From Streptomyces microflavus (lineage in GTDB: Bacteria > Actinomycetota > Actinomycetes > Streptomycetales > Streptomycetaceae), in assembly GCF_014650075.1 (NCBI RefSeq), contig NZ_BMUG01000004.1:434001-498000 (forward strand): DNA of 64,000 nucleotides, given 5' to 3'. The translations under genes and the position numbers were made by a program. Positions within the stretch are counted from its first letter, which is position 1. The number at the start of each line of letters is the position of its first letter. Below the pieces are notes generated by a model. The model was not told the DNA's origin, ran no database searches, and worked only from the letters and a program-made list of their open reading frames with translations. Shown piece after piece: positions 45,618 through 53,092 of the stretch.

Positions 45618-45664
45618 GCGGAAAAACGCCGGTTTACGGCCAGGGGGCATATGCGCTCCCTTGA

Positions 45665-45676
45665 TGGTCCAGACCT
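45665..45676. promoter_or_regulatory. TGGTCCAGACCT motif, chitin/GlcNAc-type operator
   Basis: TGGTCCAGACCT is identical to the 12-bp repeat reported, as I recall, in Streptomyces chitinase promoters. It is close to the DasR element TGGTCTAGACCA. It lies 118 bases upstream of a small secreted protein gene. Only one copy is seen. Confidence 0.45.
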
Positions 45677-45793
45677 ATTGTGCGGGGGCTCGCCACTCGC
45701 TAGCTTTCTCTCGGCGGCGCGCGCCGATCGGTTCGGCTCTACCCATTCACTGATGCACAGTCATGTGCGTTGACTGAAAACGGAGTTACCGAC

Positions 45794-46036
45794 ATGCGTA
45801 CACGTATCACCACGCTCGCGGTCACGGCAGTCGCGGCGGCCGCGATGGTCCTCGGCACGGCCTCCACCGCGTCGGCTGTGGGCGGCGGCTACACGATCCG
45901 CGGCCATTACGCGTCCCAGGCGGACTGTCAGGCCGCCGGGGCGGCCGGCGCCGCCGCCCACATCTGGAGCCCGCTCTACATCTGCAACCCGTACGCGGCC
46001 AAGCCCGGCGTCTACGAGCTGTGGGTGCGCTACTAG
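45794..46036 (+). CDS. Small secreted protein, 80 residues, two cysteines
   Basis: Signal peptide MRTRITTLAVTAVAAAAMVL, cleavage near STASAVGGG. The mature peptide of about 50 residues contains GHYASQADCQAAGAAGAAAH and IWSPLYICNPYAAKPGVYEL. The two Cys probably form a disulfide. The gene has GGAG 12 bases before the ATG; an upstream in-frame TTG was not chosen because it would extend the signal peptide with a charged stretch. The family is unnamed, although similar small exported proteins are frequent in Streptomyces. A chitin/GlcNAc-type motif upstream hints at regulation by DasR. Confidence 0.75.
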   Translation: MRTRITTLAVTAVAAAAMVLGTASTASAVGGGYTIRGHYASQADCQAAGAAGAAAHIWSPLYICNPYAAKPGVYELWVRY

Positions 46037-46056
46037 ACCGTCCCGCGCCCACGAGA

Positions 46057-46096
46057 ACCGCCCCGCTTCCGGCCGAGTGCCGGGGGCGGGGCGGGT
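46057..46096 (+). terminator. Terminator after the 80-residue secreted protein gene
   Basis: A GC-rich 17-bp stem with mismatches between ACCGCCCCGCTTCCGGC and GCCGGGGGCGGGGCGGGT, loop CGAGT. It starts 21 bases after the stop. Confidence 0.6.
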
Positions 46097-46220
46097 GTGT
46101 GCAATGGCTTGAAATGCTCCTGTTGGTGCGTTTTCGGCAGGTGCTGTCAGGGAATGATCCGCAGCGGAAGCGAAATCGCTTGCTCGTGAATTGAGTAGCG
46201 AACCTTTTCCGGGGGTGGGC

Positions 46221-46379
46221 ATGGGGGCGTTTTTGATGCTTCTCGCAGGTTTAGGCGGCTTAGTTGGATGGTGCGCCTTCGTCCTGGGGCGGCGAAATCG
46301 TACAGAGAATTTCGATGGGTTGCTCATCGAGCAGGACGCCACACAGCGAGCGCGGCGGGCGCGGCGGGATATGCGTTAG
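46221..46379 (+). CDS. Small single-pass membrane protein
   Basis: A 52-residue product beginning MGAFLMLLAGLGGLVGWCAF, one hydrophobic helix followed by a basic/polar tail (LGRRNRTENFDGLLIEQDAT, then QRARRARRDMR). GGGGGTGGG lies just upstream of the ATG; an in-frame TTG 30 bases earlier would add ten residues. The hydrophobic-then-basic pattern supports a real protein, but codon bias is weaker than in neighbours (for example TTT and TTA codons), which may indicate foreign origin. No function known. Confidence 0.45.
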   Translation: MGAFLMLLAGLGGLVGWCAFVLGRRNRTENFDGLLIEQDATQRARRARRDMR

Positions 46380-46467
46380 ACGCGAACTCAGGCTCGCGCC
46401 CTGCCAGAGCGCCTACCCCAGGTGCGCCGGGGCCTGTGTCAATGCGGCGGAGCTCCCTGCGTACGGC

Positions 46468-46737
46468 TCAGAGAGCGGTGCCACTGTGCACGAAGGCGCT
46501 CCAGGCGGCGGGCTCGACGGTGAGGACGGGACCGTCGGTCACCTTGGAGTCGCGGATGTGGACGGCGGAGGGGTGGGCGGCTACCTCTACGCAGTTGCCG
46601 CCCTGGTCGCTGCTGTAGCTGGACTTGTGCCAGTGGTAGGCGACTTCGACGCAGTCTCCGCCGTCGCCGTTGCTGTGGCTGGACTTGAACCAGTGGAGGG
46701 CTGCGGGTCCGGGGGCGGGGTGTGCTGCGCGGGGCAT
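46468..46737 (-). CDS. DUF397 protein with duplicated motif
   Basis: An 89-residue small regulator-like protein. DUF397 normally holds one W-x-K-S-S-x-S-x-x-x-G-x-x-C-V-E-V block. Here it occurs twice: WFKSSHSNGDGGDCVEVA and then WHKSSYSSDQGGNCVEVA, followed by the usual VHIRDSKVTDGPVLTVEPAA segment. DUF397 genes accompany XRE/DUF5753 regulators in Streptomyces (whiJ- and abaA-like clusters). The start lies inside the 3' end of the XRE gene in another frame, so the two are translationally coupled. The role is unknown. Confidence 0.8.
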   Translation of the reverse strand: MPRAAHPAPGPAALHWFKSSHSNGDGGDCVEVAYHWHKSSYSSDQGGNCVEVAAHPSAVHIRDSKVTDGPVLTVEPAAWSAFVHSGTAL

Positions 46738-47573
46738 GTCTCTCCAAGCAGTGCGTCAAGCAGTGCGTCCAGTAGCCGGGTGCTCTCCGCGACGGTGAGC
46801 GCCTGGGATCGCAGCATCCCATACCTCTGCATAAGTGCGCTGACGTCGGCGGGTTCGTCGTACAGCTCTCCACGCAGCTGGCCATCGACGTAGACGAGCC
46901 CGTCGTGGTCGGGCGTCTCCAGCAGAACGAGCGGCCCCGCGAGCCCGGCGTGCCGAGGAGAGTCCCGGGGCATGATCTGAATGGTGACGAACGGCAGATC
47001 CATGCAGCGCCGCAGGTGCAGAAGCTGCTCCCGCATCACTTCGGGGTCGCCCAGCTGGGCGTGCAGGATGCTCTCTTCCAGGATGAAGTGGAGGATAGGC
47101 CGGGGCTTGCGCTCCAGGATCTTCTGGCGGCCGAGCCGGTCCGCCACCCGCTTCTCGATCTCCTCCTCTTCGAGCGGTGGGTAGTTGCAGCCGAAGATGA
47201 AGCGAGCGTAGGCCTCGGTCTGGAGCAGTCCAGGGATGAGCTGCGACTGGTACGAGAACAGGCTCACCGCGTCCTGCTCGTACTGCACGAAGTCCTTGAC
47301 CAGTGCCTGGTAGCGCTCCTTCCTCGGGATCCTCTCCACCGCCACGCGCAATACACCCTTGGTTTCCAGCAGTTCATCGAGCTGGATGGCCAGATCCAAC
47401 TGAAGTGCCCGTCGCCCCTGTTCGATGGAGGCGATGGTGTCCTCGCCGACTCTTAGCCGCTCGGCCAAGGCGGCCTGGGTCAGGCCGGCGAGTTTGCGGA
47501 AGTGGCGCAGCTGCGCGCCTACCAGCTGCCACGAAGTGACCCGCCCGATGCCGCTCTGCTTTCCCGGTTGCAT
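46587..47573 (-). CDS. XRE-family regulator with DUF5753 domain
   Basis: A 328-residue regulator. N-terminal XRE HTH (QLRHFRKLAGLTQAALAERL then RVGEDTIASIEQGRRALQLD) at about residues 17-70. The DUF5753 domain (SLFSYQSQLIPGLLQTEAYA, RFIFGCNYPPLEEEEIEKRV, ESILHAQLGDPEVMREQLLH, FVTIQIMPRDSPRHAGLAGP) continues to about 275. The last roughly 50 residues are a low-complexity Pro/Ala/Thr tail that overlaps the DUF397 gene by 151 bases; such an overlap is unusual and may reflect loss of the original stop. The ATG was chosen because the frame continues upstream into the intergenic palindrome. Divergent from an ATPase gene, as in whiJ-like loci. Confidence 0.85.
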   Translation of the reverse strand: MQPGKQSGIGRVTSWQLVGAQLRHFRKLAGLTQAALAERLRVGEDTIASIEQGRRALQLDLAIQLDELLETKGVLRVAVERIPRKERYQALVKDFVQYEQDAVSLFSYQSQLIPGLLQTEAYARFIFGCNYPPLEEEEIEKRVADRLGRQKILERKPRPILHFILEESILHAQLGDPEVMREQLLHLRRCMDLPFVTIQIMPRDSPRHAGLAGPLVLLETPDHDGLVYVDGQLRGELYDEPADVSALMQRYGMLRSQALTVAESTRLLDALLDALLGETCPAQHTPPPDPQPSTGSSPATATATAETASKSPTTGTSPATAATRAATA

Positions 47574-47620
47574 GAGATGGCTCTCCCCCGATTGGTGCCG
47601 CTGTCTACCCGTCAGAACCC

Positions 47621-47637
47621 GTACAAAAGCTTTGTAC
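47621..47637. promoter_or_regulatory. Palindrome GTACAAAAGCTTTGTAC between XRE and ATPase genes
   Basis: A perfect 7-bp inverted repeat (GTACAAA / TTTGTAC) with spacer AGC. It is AT-rich against a GC-rich background and placed 48 bases from each of the two divergent start codons. It is a likely operator for the XRE regulator controlling both directions. Confidence 0.6.
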
Positions 47638-47685
47638 GTCTCTCCGCTCTGCTTCAGAGTAGTTACTCCGTGTGAGCGTGGAACC

Positions 47686-48099
47686 ATGAACGAGACAACC
47701 CAACTCCCTTACTTCCGCACCGCCTTCTACTGCCGCGACCGCAGCTCGGTCCCGGTCGTACGCAGGTTCACCCGCAAGGCTCTGATCGATTGGGAGTGCG
47801 AGGACCGGGCGTATGACGTACTGCTCTGCGTAACCGAACTGGCGACCAACGCCCTCCGCCATGGCGTCCCGCCGGGCCGCGGGTTCCGGGTCCTGATCTT
47901 CCTGGAGCGGATGGAGAGGGCCCTCCGGATCGAGCTGCACGACAGTGGCGACGGCGAGGTCCGGGCGGCGGACGGCTGGCCGGATGTGGAGGACGAGGGT
48001 GGCCGGGGACTGCTGCTGGTCTCGGCGCTGGCGGACAAGTGGGGGGTGGCGGAGCGGAACCCCGGCAAGATCGTGTGGTGCGAGTTCAACCTCGGGTGA
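47686..48099 (+). CDS. HATPase_c_2 (RsbW-like) ATP-binding protein
   Basis: A 137-residue GHKL ATPase-fold protein of the anti-sigma/serine kinase type. The N-box is CVTELATNALRHGVPPGRGF, the G1 box is HDSGDGEVRAADGWPDVEDE, and GGRGLLLVSALADKWG is the G2 box. Such proteins in Streptomyces either bind sigma factors or phosphorylate anti-sigma antagonists; no sigma gene is adjacent. It is divergent from the XRE/DUF397 pair, giving the known three-gene arrangement of whiJ/abaA-like loci that influence development and antibiotic production. The ATG follows GTGGAACC; no strong ribosome-binding site. Confidence 0.88.
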   Translation: MNETTQLPYFRTAFYCRDRSSVPVVRRFTRKALIDWECEDRAYDVLLCVTELATNALRHGVPPGRGFRVLIFLERMERALRIELHDSGDGEVRAADGWPDVEDEGGRGLLLVSALADKWGVAERNPGKIVWCEFNLG

Positions 48100-48176
48100 C
48101 CTTGCTGTTTCGGCAAGTGTATTTGTCGTTTCGTCCGCCCTGCGCGCACTATCTCCACCAACTGGAGGTGGTCCGT

Positions 48177-49154
48177 ATGACCGATATGAAGCAGCAGCGG
48201 TACGACGTGGTGATCGTGGGCGGCGGGGCGGCCGGCCTGAGCGGGGCGCTGACCCTGGCGCGGGCCCGGCGCTCGGTGCTGGTGATCGATGCGGAGGAGC
48301 CCCGCAACGCTCCCGCGTCCCATGTGCACAACTACCTGGGCCGCGAGTCGACCCCGCCGGGCGAGCTCCTGGCGATCGGCCGGGGCGAGGTGGCCGGGTA
48401 CGGCGGGGAGATCGTCGAGGGCCGGGTGGCCTCGGCCGAGCGGCTGCCGGGGGAGGGGGCGCGGGGCTTCCGGGTGGTGACGGAGGACGGCTCCACGGTC
48501 GAGGCGCGCAGGCTCCTGGTGACGACGGGGCTCGTGGACGAGCTGCCGCCCGTACCGGGTCTTGCGGAGCGCTGGGGCCGTGAGGTGCTGCACTGCCCGT
48601 ACTGCCACGGCCGCGAGGTGGCGGACCGCCCGGTCGGGGTGCTGTCCGTCGGCCCCCTCGCCGTACATCAGGCCCTGATGTGGCGGCAGTGGACCGACGA
48701 CGTCACCCTTTTCCGCCACACGGGCCCGGAGCCGACGGACGAGGAGTACGAGCAGCTCGCCGCGCGGGGCGTGGCAGTGGTGGACGGCGAGGTGACGGGC
48801 CTGGAGGTCACGGACGACCGCTTCACCGGCGTACGCCTGGCGGGCGGCCGGGTGGTCCCGCGCGAGGCCCTGGTGATCCAGGCCCGTTTCACCGCGCGTT
48901 CAGCCGTACTCGAATCGCTGGGCCTGGTCCCGGTCGCGCAGGAGATGGGCGGTGAGGTGATCGGTACGTACATCCCCACCGACCCGTTCGGCGCGACGGA
49001 GGTCCCCGGTGTCTGGGCGGCGGGCAACGTCACCCGCCTCACCGAACAGGTCATCGGCGCTGCTGCTGCCGGGCTCATGGCGGCGAGCGCGATCAACGGC
49101 GACCTGATCGGTGAGGACACCCGTGACGCGGTGGAGGCACGGCGACGCGGCTGA
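48177..49154 (+). CDS. Thioredoxin-reductase-like FAD/NAD(P) oxidoreductase
   Basis: A 325-residue flavoprotein. The FAD site DVVIVGGGAAGLSGALTLAR, ATG-like LVTTGLVDELPPVPGL, and redox pair Cys140-Pro-Tyr-Cys143 in LHCPYCHGREV are present. The C-terminal FAD contact TEVPGVWAAGNV is followed by IGAAAAGLMAASAINGDL. The NADPH motif between is degenerate (LSVGPLAVHQALMWRQW), so it may lack the usual pyridine nucleotide specificity. Proteins of this shape include dithiol oxidases such as GliT/HlmI as well as thioredoxin reductases; no thioredoxin or peptide-antibiotic gene is linked here. The start is preceded by GGAGGTGGTCCGT. Confidence 0.85.
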   Translation: MTDMKQQRYDVVIVGGGAAGLSGALTLARARRSVLVIDAEEPRNAPASHVHNYLGRESTPPGELLAIGRGEVAGYGGEIVEGRVASAERLPGEGARGFRVVTEDGSTVEARRLLVTTGLVDELPPVPGLAERWGREVLHCPYCHGREVADRPVGVLSVGPLAVHQALMWRQWTDDVTLFRHTGPEPTDEEYEQLAARGVAVVDGEVTGLEVTDDRFTGVRLAGGRVVPREALVIQARFTARSAVLESLGLVPVAQEMGGEVIGTYIPTDPFGATEVPGVWAAGNVTRLTEQVIGAAAAGLMAASAINGDLIGEDTRDAVEARRRG

Positions 49155-49167
49155 GCGGGTGCTGGTC

Positions 49168-49356
49168 CTAGAACAGGGCCGACAGGAGGTCCCGCACCCA
49201 GCCGAAGAACGAATGGACCAGCACCGCCAGCAGTACCAGGATCCCCAGGATCACGACGGTGACCCAGGAGCAACTGCCCCCGGGGCCCGCATCGGGTTCG
49301 TCCCGCCCGCCCAGGTCCGCATCGAACAGATCCACGGCTGCCCCACCCCGCCCCAT
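49168..49356 (-). CDS. Small membrane protein, 62 residues
   Basis: Starts MGRGGAAVDLFDADLGGRDE and contains one long hydrophobic helix (SWVTVVILGILVLLAVLVHS) followed by FFGWVRDLLSALF. The amphipathic C-terminus and the clear helix make a real gene plausible. It converges on the flavoprotein gene with 13 bases between stops. No family recognised and no strong ribosome-binding site, so this is a tentative call. Confidence 0.45.
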   Translation of the reverse strand: MGRGGAAVDLFDADLGGRDEPDAGPGGSCSWVTVVILGILVLLAVLVHSFFGWVRDLLSALF

Positions 49357-49633
49357 CGCGCTTCACTCATCACCGGAGCCCCCCCGGCTCCGTGGGGTGA
49401 ACTCTCGCACGACGGGGGCCGGGTGGCGGAGGCGGTGTCGTACTCAGGAAGGTGGTGGGAGGTACTCAAGCACGACCGGGTCGAACTGTGCGTCGTCCAC
49501 CTCTGGTCAGGAATTCTCCGGTGGATGCACCGTCCCTGCAGGGGCGATCTGCGGATTCGAGAATGGCCGATTCCTCTCCGGAGGCCCATGAAAGGGTGTG
49601 CCGGGAAATCTTCGGCCTGTCAGAATCCGGCGC

Positions 49634-50662
49634 ATGTCAGTCCGATACCCGCGCCCCCTGCGTCCCGCTGACCGCGTCGGCGTCACATCTCCGTCGAGTG
49701 GCGTCCCGAAGGAGCTTCAGGGGCGCCTCGACGTGGCGATCCGCGAGGTGGAGGCCCGGGGGTACGAGGTGGTGGTCGGGCACTGCATGAGCGGTGACGG
49801 TCATGTCAGTGCCCCGGCGGCCGACCGCGCCGCCGAGCTGACGGCGATGCTGACGGACCCCGGCATCAGGGCCGTGGTGCCGCCCTGGGGCGGGGAGACG
49901 GCGATCGACCTGCTGCCTCTGCTGGACTGGGACCGCCTGCGTGAGGCCGAGCCCACCTGGCTGGTCGGGTTCTCCGACCTGTCTACCGTCATGACGCCGT
50001 TCACCCTCCTCACGGGAACGGCCACCGTGCACGGCAACAACCTCATGGACACGCCCTACCGGGTGCCCGAGGGGCTCTCGTCGTGGCTCGACATCGTCTC
50101 CGCACCTGTGGGGCACCGCTTCACGCAGATGCCTCCCGGCCGCTACCGGGCCACGGGCTGGGACGACTACCGCGCCCGACCCGACGTACGCACGTACACC
50201 CTCGACACACCCGGCGGGTGGACGCGGCTGGACGGCGAGGGGGATGTGGAGGCCGAGGGGCGCCTGATCGGGGGCTGTATCGAGATGCTCTGCAACCTCG
50301 CGGGAACGGCCTGCCTCGACGTCTCCGCGTTCGCGCGGGCCGAGTCGCCGCAGGGGCTCCTCGTCTACGTCGAAGCGGGTGGCGACGACGCCTTCGCCAT
50401 CTGCAGGAACCTGCACGGGATGCGACTGGCCGGCTTCTTCGACACGGCGAACGCGATCCTCGTCGGCCGGACCTCGGCACCCGGCACCGATTCGCTCACC
50501 CAGCACGAGGCGGTACTCGACGCACTCGGCTCCCTGAACGTGCCCATCATCGCCGATGTGGAGTGCGGGCACGTTCCGCCGTACCTGCCGATCGTCAATG
50601 GGGCGCGCGGCCGGGTCGTCCACACCTCCACCCGCAGCGAGCTGACCCAGACGCTGGGCTGA
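49634..50662 (+). CDS. S66 family LD-carboxypeptidase / MccF-like protein
   Basis: A 342-residue serine peptidase of the LdcA/MccF family. The catalytic residues are visible: Ser114 in VGFSDLS, Glu247 in VYVEAGGDDAF and His313 in DVECGHVPPYLPI. The upstream PWGGETAIDLLPLLDWDRLR block is typical. LdcA recycles murein tetrapeptides; MccF relatives hydrolyse microcin-C-like compounds and acyl-adenylates, so this could be a self-protection enzyme. The ATG was chosen for the family N-terminus MSVRYPRPLRPADRVGVTSP. No signal peptide, so it acts in the cytoplasm. It stands alone behind a 277-base gap in which nothing is recognised. Confidence 0.9.
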   Translation: MSVRYPRPLRPADRVGVTSPSSGVPKELQGRLDVAIREVEARGYEVVVGHCMSGDGHVSAPAADRAAELTAMLTDPGIRAVVPPWGGETAIDLLPLLDWDRLREAEPTWLVGFSDLSTVMTPFTLLTGTATVHGNNLMDTPYRVPEGLSSWLDIVSAPVGHRFTQMPPGRYRATGWDDYRARPDVRTYTLDTPGGWTRLDGEGDVEAEGRLIGGCIEMLCNLAGTACLDVSAFARAESPQGLLVYVEAGGDDAFAICRNLHGMRLAGFFDTANAILVGRTSAPGTDSLTQHEAVLDALGSLNVPIIADVECGHVPPYLPIVNGARGRVVHTSTRSELTQTLG

Positions 50663-50694
50663 CGCCGTGGGCCGGCTTCCGTGCCCCGGGTCGC

Positions 50695-51294
50695 TCAGGT
50701 GCGCGGCTCGCGCCACATCCCCCACAGCCTCGGGCCGCCGTCGCCCGGGAGCCGGAACTCCTCGCGCAGGGTGAAGCCGAAGTGTTCGTAGACGGGGAGG
50801 TTGGAGGCCTTGGAGGACTCCAGGTAGACGGGCTGCCCGGCCGCGTCGGCCTTCGCCAGGCCCGAGCGGAGGAGGCGGGCCCCGTGGCCCTGGCCCTGGG
50901 CGGCAGGGTCCGCGCCGATCAACGCCAGGGACCAGTGCGGTTCCTGGGGTGTGTGGCCGGCGGCCGTCATGACGGCGTCCCGGAAGAGGTCGGCCCGGTC
51001 GCCGAGGATCCGGCGCAGTTCCTCGATGGTCTCCGCGTCGGGAACGGCCTTCGCCTGCGCCTCCGGCGCCACCCAGAACGCGGCCGCGGCCCCGGTGCGC
51101 TCGCACACGCCGTGGTGGACGTACTGCCGGGTGAAGAGCGTGGTGAAGTAGCGGCCCAGCGCCGCCTCGCGGGATGCGGCATCGGGGAGGAACCAGCGCA
51201 TCATCGGGTCGTCGTCGAAGGCGAGGGCCAGGGTGCGGCTGATGTCCGGAGCGTCGTCGGCCGTGGCCGGACGCGGCGTGTTCGATATCGGCAT
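50695..51294 (-). CDS. GNAT-family acetyltransferase
   Basis: A 199-residue acetyltransferase. It starts MPISNTPRPATADDAPDISR and has the GNAT core LALIGADPAAQGQGHGARLL with the acetyl-CoA binding Q-G-x-G-x-G-A loop. This is followed by YLESSKASNLPVYEHFGFTL and the final RLWGMWREP. The N-terminal FDDDPMMRWFLPDAA segment resembles acetyltransferases near puromycin-type and other small-molecule resistance enzymes, but the substrate is unknown. Two start codons exist; the ATG at the family N-terminus was used. Convergent with the S66 gene. Confidence 0.85.
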   Translation of the reverse strand: MPISNTPRPATADDAPDISRTLALAFDDDPMMRWFLPDAASREAALGRYFTTLFTRQYVHHGVCERTGAAAAFWVAPEAQAKAVPDAETIEELRRILGDRADLFRDAVMTAAGHTPQEPHWSLALIGADPAAQGQGHGARLLRSGLAKADAAGQPVYLESSKASNLPVYEHFGFTLREEFRLPGDGGPRLWGMWREPRT

Positions 51295-51474
51295 AAAAGC
51301 TATTCTGCACACGATGATCTTGGGCGGTGGGGGAGGGGTGCCGGTTCAGGATCCGGCGGCGGGTGGCGGCTTTGCGCCGGATCACGATCCATTTCCAGCA
51401 AGTGGCGTGCGGGGCAGGGGGGTTGAGGGGAATCTTTCAACGCCTCAACTCACCTACCCGAAGGGTTACCCCTC

Positions 51475-51957
51475 ATGGCCGACGTGCTCCGTAAGCTCCT
51501 CGTACCTGCCCTGCTCGCACTGACGCCCTTAGCCCTGCCATCGCCCGTGGCGGCAGCCACCGCTGCTCCCGCCGAAGTGGGGCCGGCTGCCGGTGTCATG
51601 TGTCTGAACAGCAACTATCCGACCACCCGCATCGTCAATGTGGTGTCGTGCAGCTCCGGGGCCGGGCAGCGCTGGACCGTCAGCGGCGAGGCGGTCTTCC
51701 AGTCCGCGCACCCCAGCATGTGTCTGACCAGCGACTACCCGAGAAGCCGGATCGTCAACGTCGAGTCGTGCAACTCCAGCACCCGTCAGCGCTGGACCAT
51801 CAGCGGCGAGGCGGTCTTCCAGTCCGCGCACCCCAGCATGTGCCTGTCCAGCGACTACCCGAGAAGCCGGATCGTCAACGTCGAGTCGTGCAACCCCTCC
51901 GGGATCCGGCAGCACTGGACCATCCTGGGGGAGCAGATCAGCATGACCCTGGTGTGA
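51475..51957 (+). CDS. Secreted protein with three 40-residue ricin-like repeats
   Basis: A 160-residue exported protein. Signal peptide MADVLRKLLVPALLALTPLA, cleavage near PVAAATAAP. The rest is three copies of a 40-residue unit. The elements are MCLNSNYPTTRIVNVVSC, then GQRWTVSGEAVFQSAHPS; MCLTSDYPRSRIVNVESC, then RQRWTISGEAVFQSAHPS; and MCLSSDYPRSRIVNVESC, then RQHWTILGEQ. The C-L-x-S-x-Y...C...Q-x-W pattern matches half-domains of ricin-B lectins, with two cysteines per repeat. It may bind carbohydrate. DNA copies two and three are almost identical, showing recent duplication. Confidence 0.8.
   Translation: MADVLRKLLVPALLALTPLALPSPVAAATAAPAEVGPAAGVMCLNSNYPTTRIVNVVSCSSGAGQRWTVSGEAVFQSAHPSMCLTSDYPRSRIVNVESCNSSTRQRWTISGEAVFQSAHPSMCLSSDYPRSRIVNVESCNPSGIRQHWTILGEQISMTLV
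51594..51940 (+). repeat. Three 120-bp tandem repeats inside the ricin-like gene
   Basis: Units begin at about 51597 (first, most diverged), 51717 and 51837, each 120 bases and in frame. Units two and three share, for example, the identical stretch from CAGCGGCGAGGCGGTCTTCC through the next ATGTG, apart from one or two substitutions. This supports duplication by unequal crossing-over. Confidence 0.85.
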
Positions 51958-51972
51958 CCTGCTGATCCGCCA

Positions 51973-52449
51973 TCAGGACGCGCCGGGGCTCTCCGGCTTC
52001 GGTGCCTTTCGCGCAACGGCGTCCGCGCGCAGGGCGATCGCTGCCCAGATGCCCGCCAGGACCAGCGCACCCGCCACCATGGCGGCGAGCTCCGGCGTCT
52101 CCGGGCGCCAGCCCAGGGAGAGGCGCGTGCCTATAAGGAGGAGGATCACGGCGATCGTGCCGGGGGAGGGCACCGGCACCTTGGCGGCCGCTGCCCGCAG
52201 AACGGCAGTCGCCGCCAGGCCGGTGACGGCCCAGGCGCCCAGGTAGGTCCAGGGCGACCCCGGGGCGGCGGCGAGCAGCCCGTAGTCGTCGGGGCCGAGG
52301 CGGAACAGCGAGCCGGCCCAGCCCAGGCCCACCCCCAAGGCGGTGACGCCCACCACCCACAGGGCGTGGCGCCACAACGGGCCTGGTCGTACGGTCACTT
52401 CGTCGTCATCGGGGGCGCCCGAATCGGACGGGTCCAGGAAATCCATCAC
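51973..52449 (-). CDS. Integral membrane protein, unknown
   Basis: A 158-residue protein. An acidic N-terminus (MMDFLDPSDSGAPDDDEVTV) is followed by four transmembrane helices (about 29-50, 66-86, 95-112, 118-140) and a polar tail. It resembles small Streptomyces membrane proteins of the DUF6113-like kind; I am not certain of the family. It converges on the ricin-like gene with a 15-base gap. No paralogue or partner is evident. Confidence 0.75.
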   Translation of the reverse strand: MMDFLDPSDSGAPDDDEVTVRPGPLWRHALWVVGVTALGVGLGWAGSLFRLGPDDYGLLAAAPGSPWTYLGAWAVTGLAATAVLRAAAAKVPVPSPGTIAVILLLIGTRLSLGWRPETPELAAMVAGALVLAGIWAAIALRADAVARKAPKPESPGAS

Positions 52450-52553
52450 GCACGTGGAGACGCGCGAAGGGGGGCGGGCGTTGCGTCGGACGGGCGATCA
52501 CTTGATCGGATCGGGTCGGGCCGCCGCCCGCACCCCTTCGCCCCCCCCGGGAC

Positions 52554-52934
52554 TCAGCCCGAGAAGCGGCCCCGGGCCTCCTCGATGTGACCGAGGTGCT
52601 GCTGGGTCCAGTCGCACATGAGGTGGACCGTCCCCCGCAGACCCTGGCCGGGCTCGGTGAGGGTGTACTCGACCCTCGGCGGCACGGTCGGGTACACGGT
52701 CCGCTCCACCAGTCCGTTGCGCTCCAGCATGCGGAGGTTCTGGGTGAGCATCTTGTGGCTGATGCCGTCGATGTCCTTGAGCACCTCGCTGAAGCGCAGG
52801 GTGCGGTCACCGAGGGTCTCGATGATCAGGAGCGCCCACTTGTTGGCGACGTCCGAGAAGATCTCGCGCGCCAGCGAGTCCGCGCGCCGCAGGTCCGCCT
52901 CGTCGGGCGAGCCGCTGAACTGCTTGGTCACCAT
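52554..52934 (-). CDS. HxlR-family transcriptional regulator
   Basis: A 126-residue winged-helix regulator: NKWALLIIETLGDRTLRFSE, VLKDIDGISHKMLTQNLRML, then ERNGLVERTVYPTVPPRVEY. It is typical HxlR but lacks the usual N-terminal Cys near CP (here SLAREIFSDVANKW), so redox control through that residue is unlikely. GGAGGAAC precedes the ATG. Divergent from the RidA gene with 158 bases between; probably controls it. Confidence 0.9.
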   Translation of the reverse strand: MVTKQFSGSPDEADLRRADSLAREIFSDVANKWALLIIETLGDRTLRFSEVLKDIDGISHKMLTQNLRMLERNGLVERTVYPTVPPRVEYTLTEPGQGLRGTVHLMCDWTQQHLGHIEEARGRFSG

Positions 52935-53092
52935 GAGGTTCCTCCGTCACCGAAAAGTGCGTTCTTCCACGTCAGCGCTCACTCTCCTACGGTTCCTGGG
53001 TAACCACAAGAGACCGGAACATCCCGGTCCGGTGGCAGCTGGGGGCCCGTGCGGGCTCCCCTCCACCAGCTCTCTACGAGGAGGCGCGGAAC

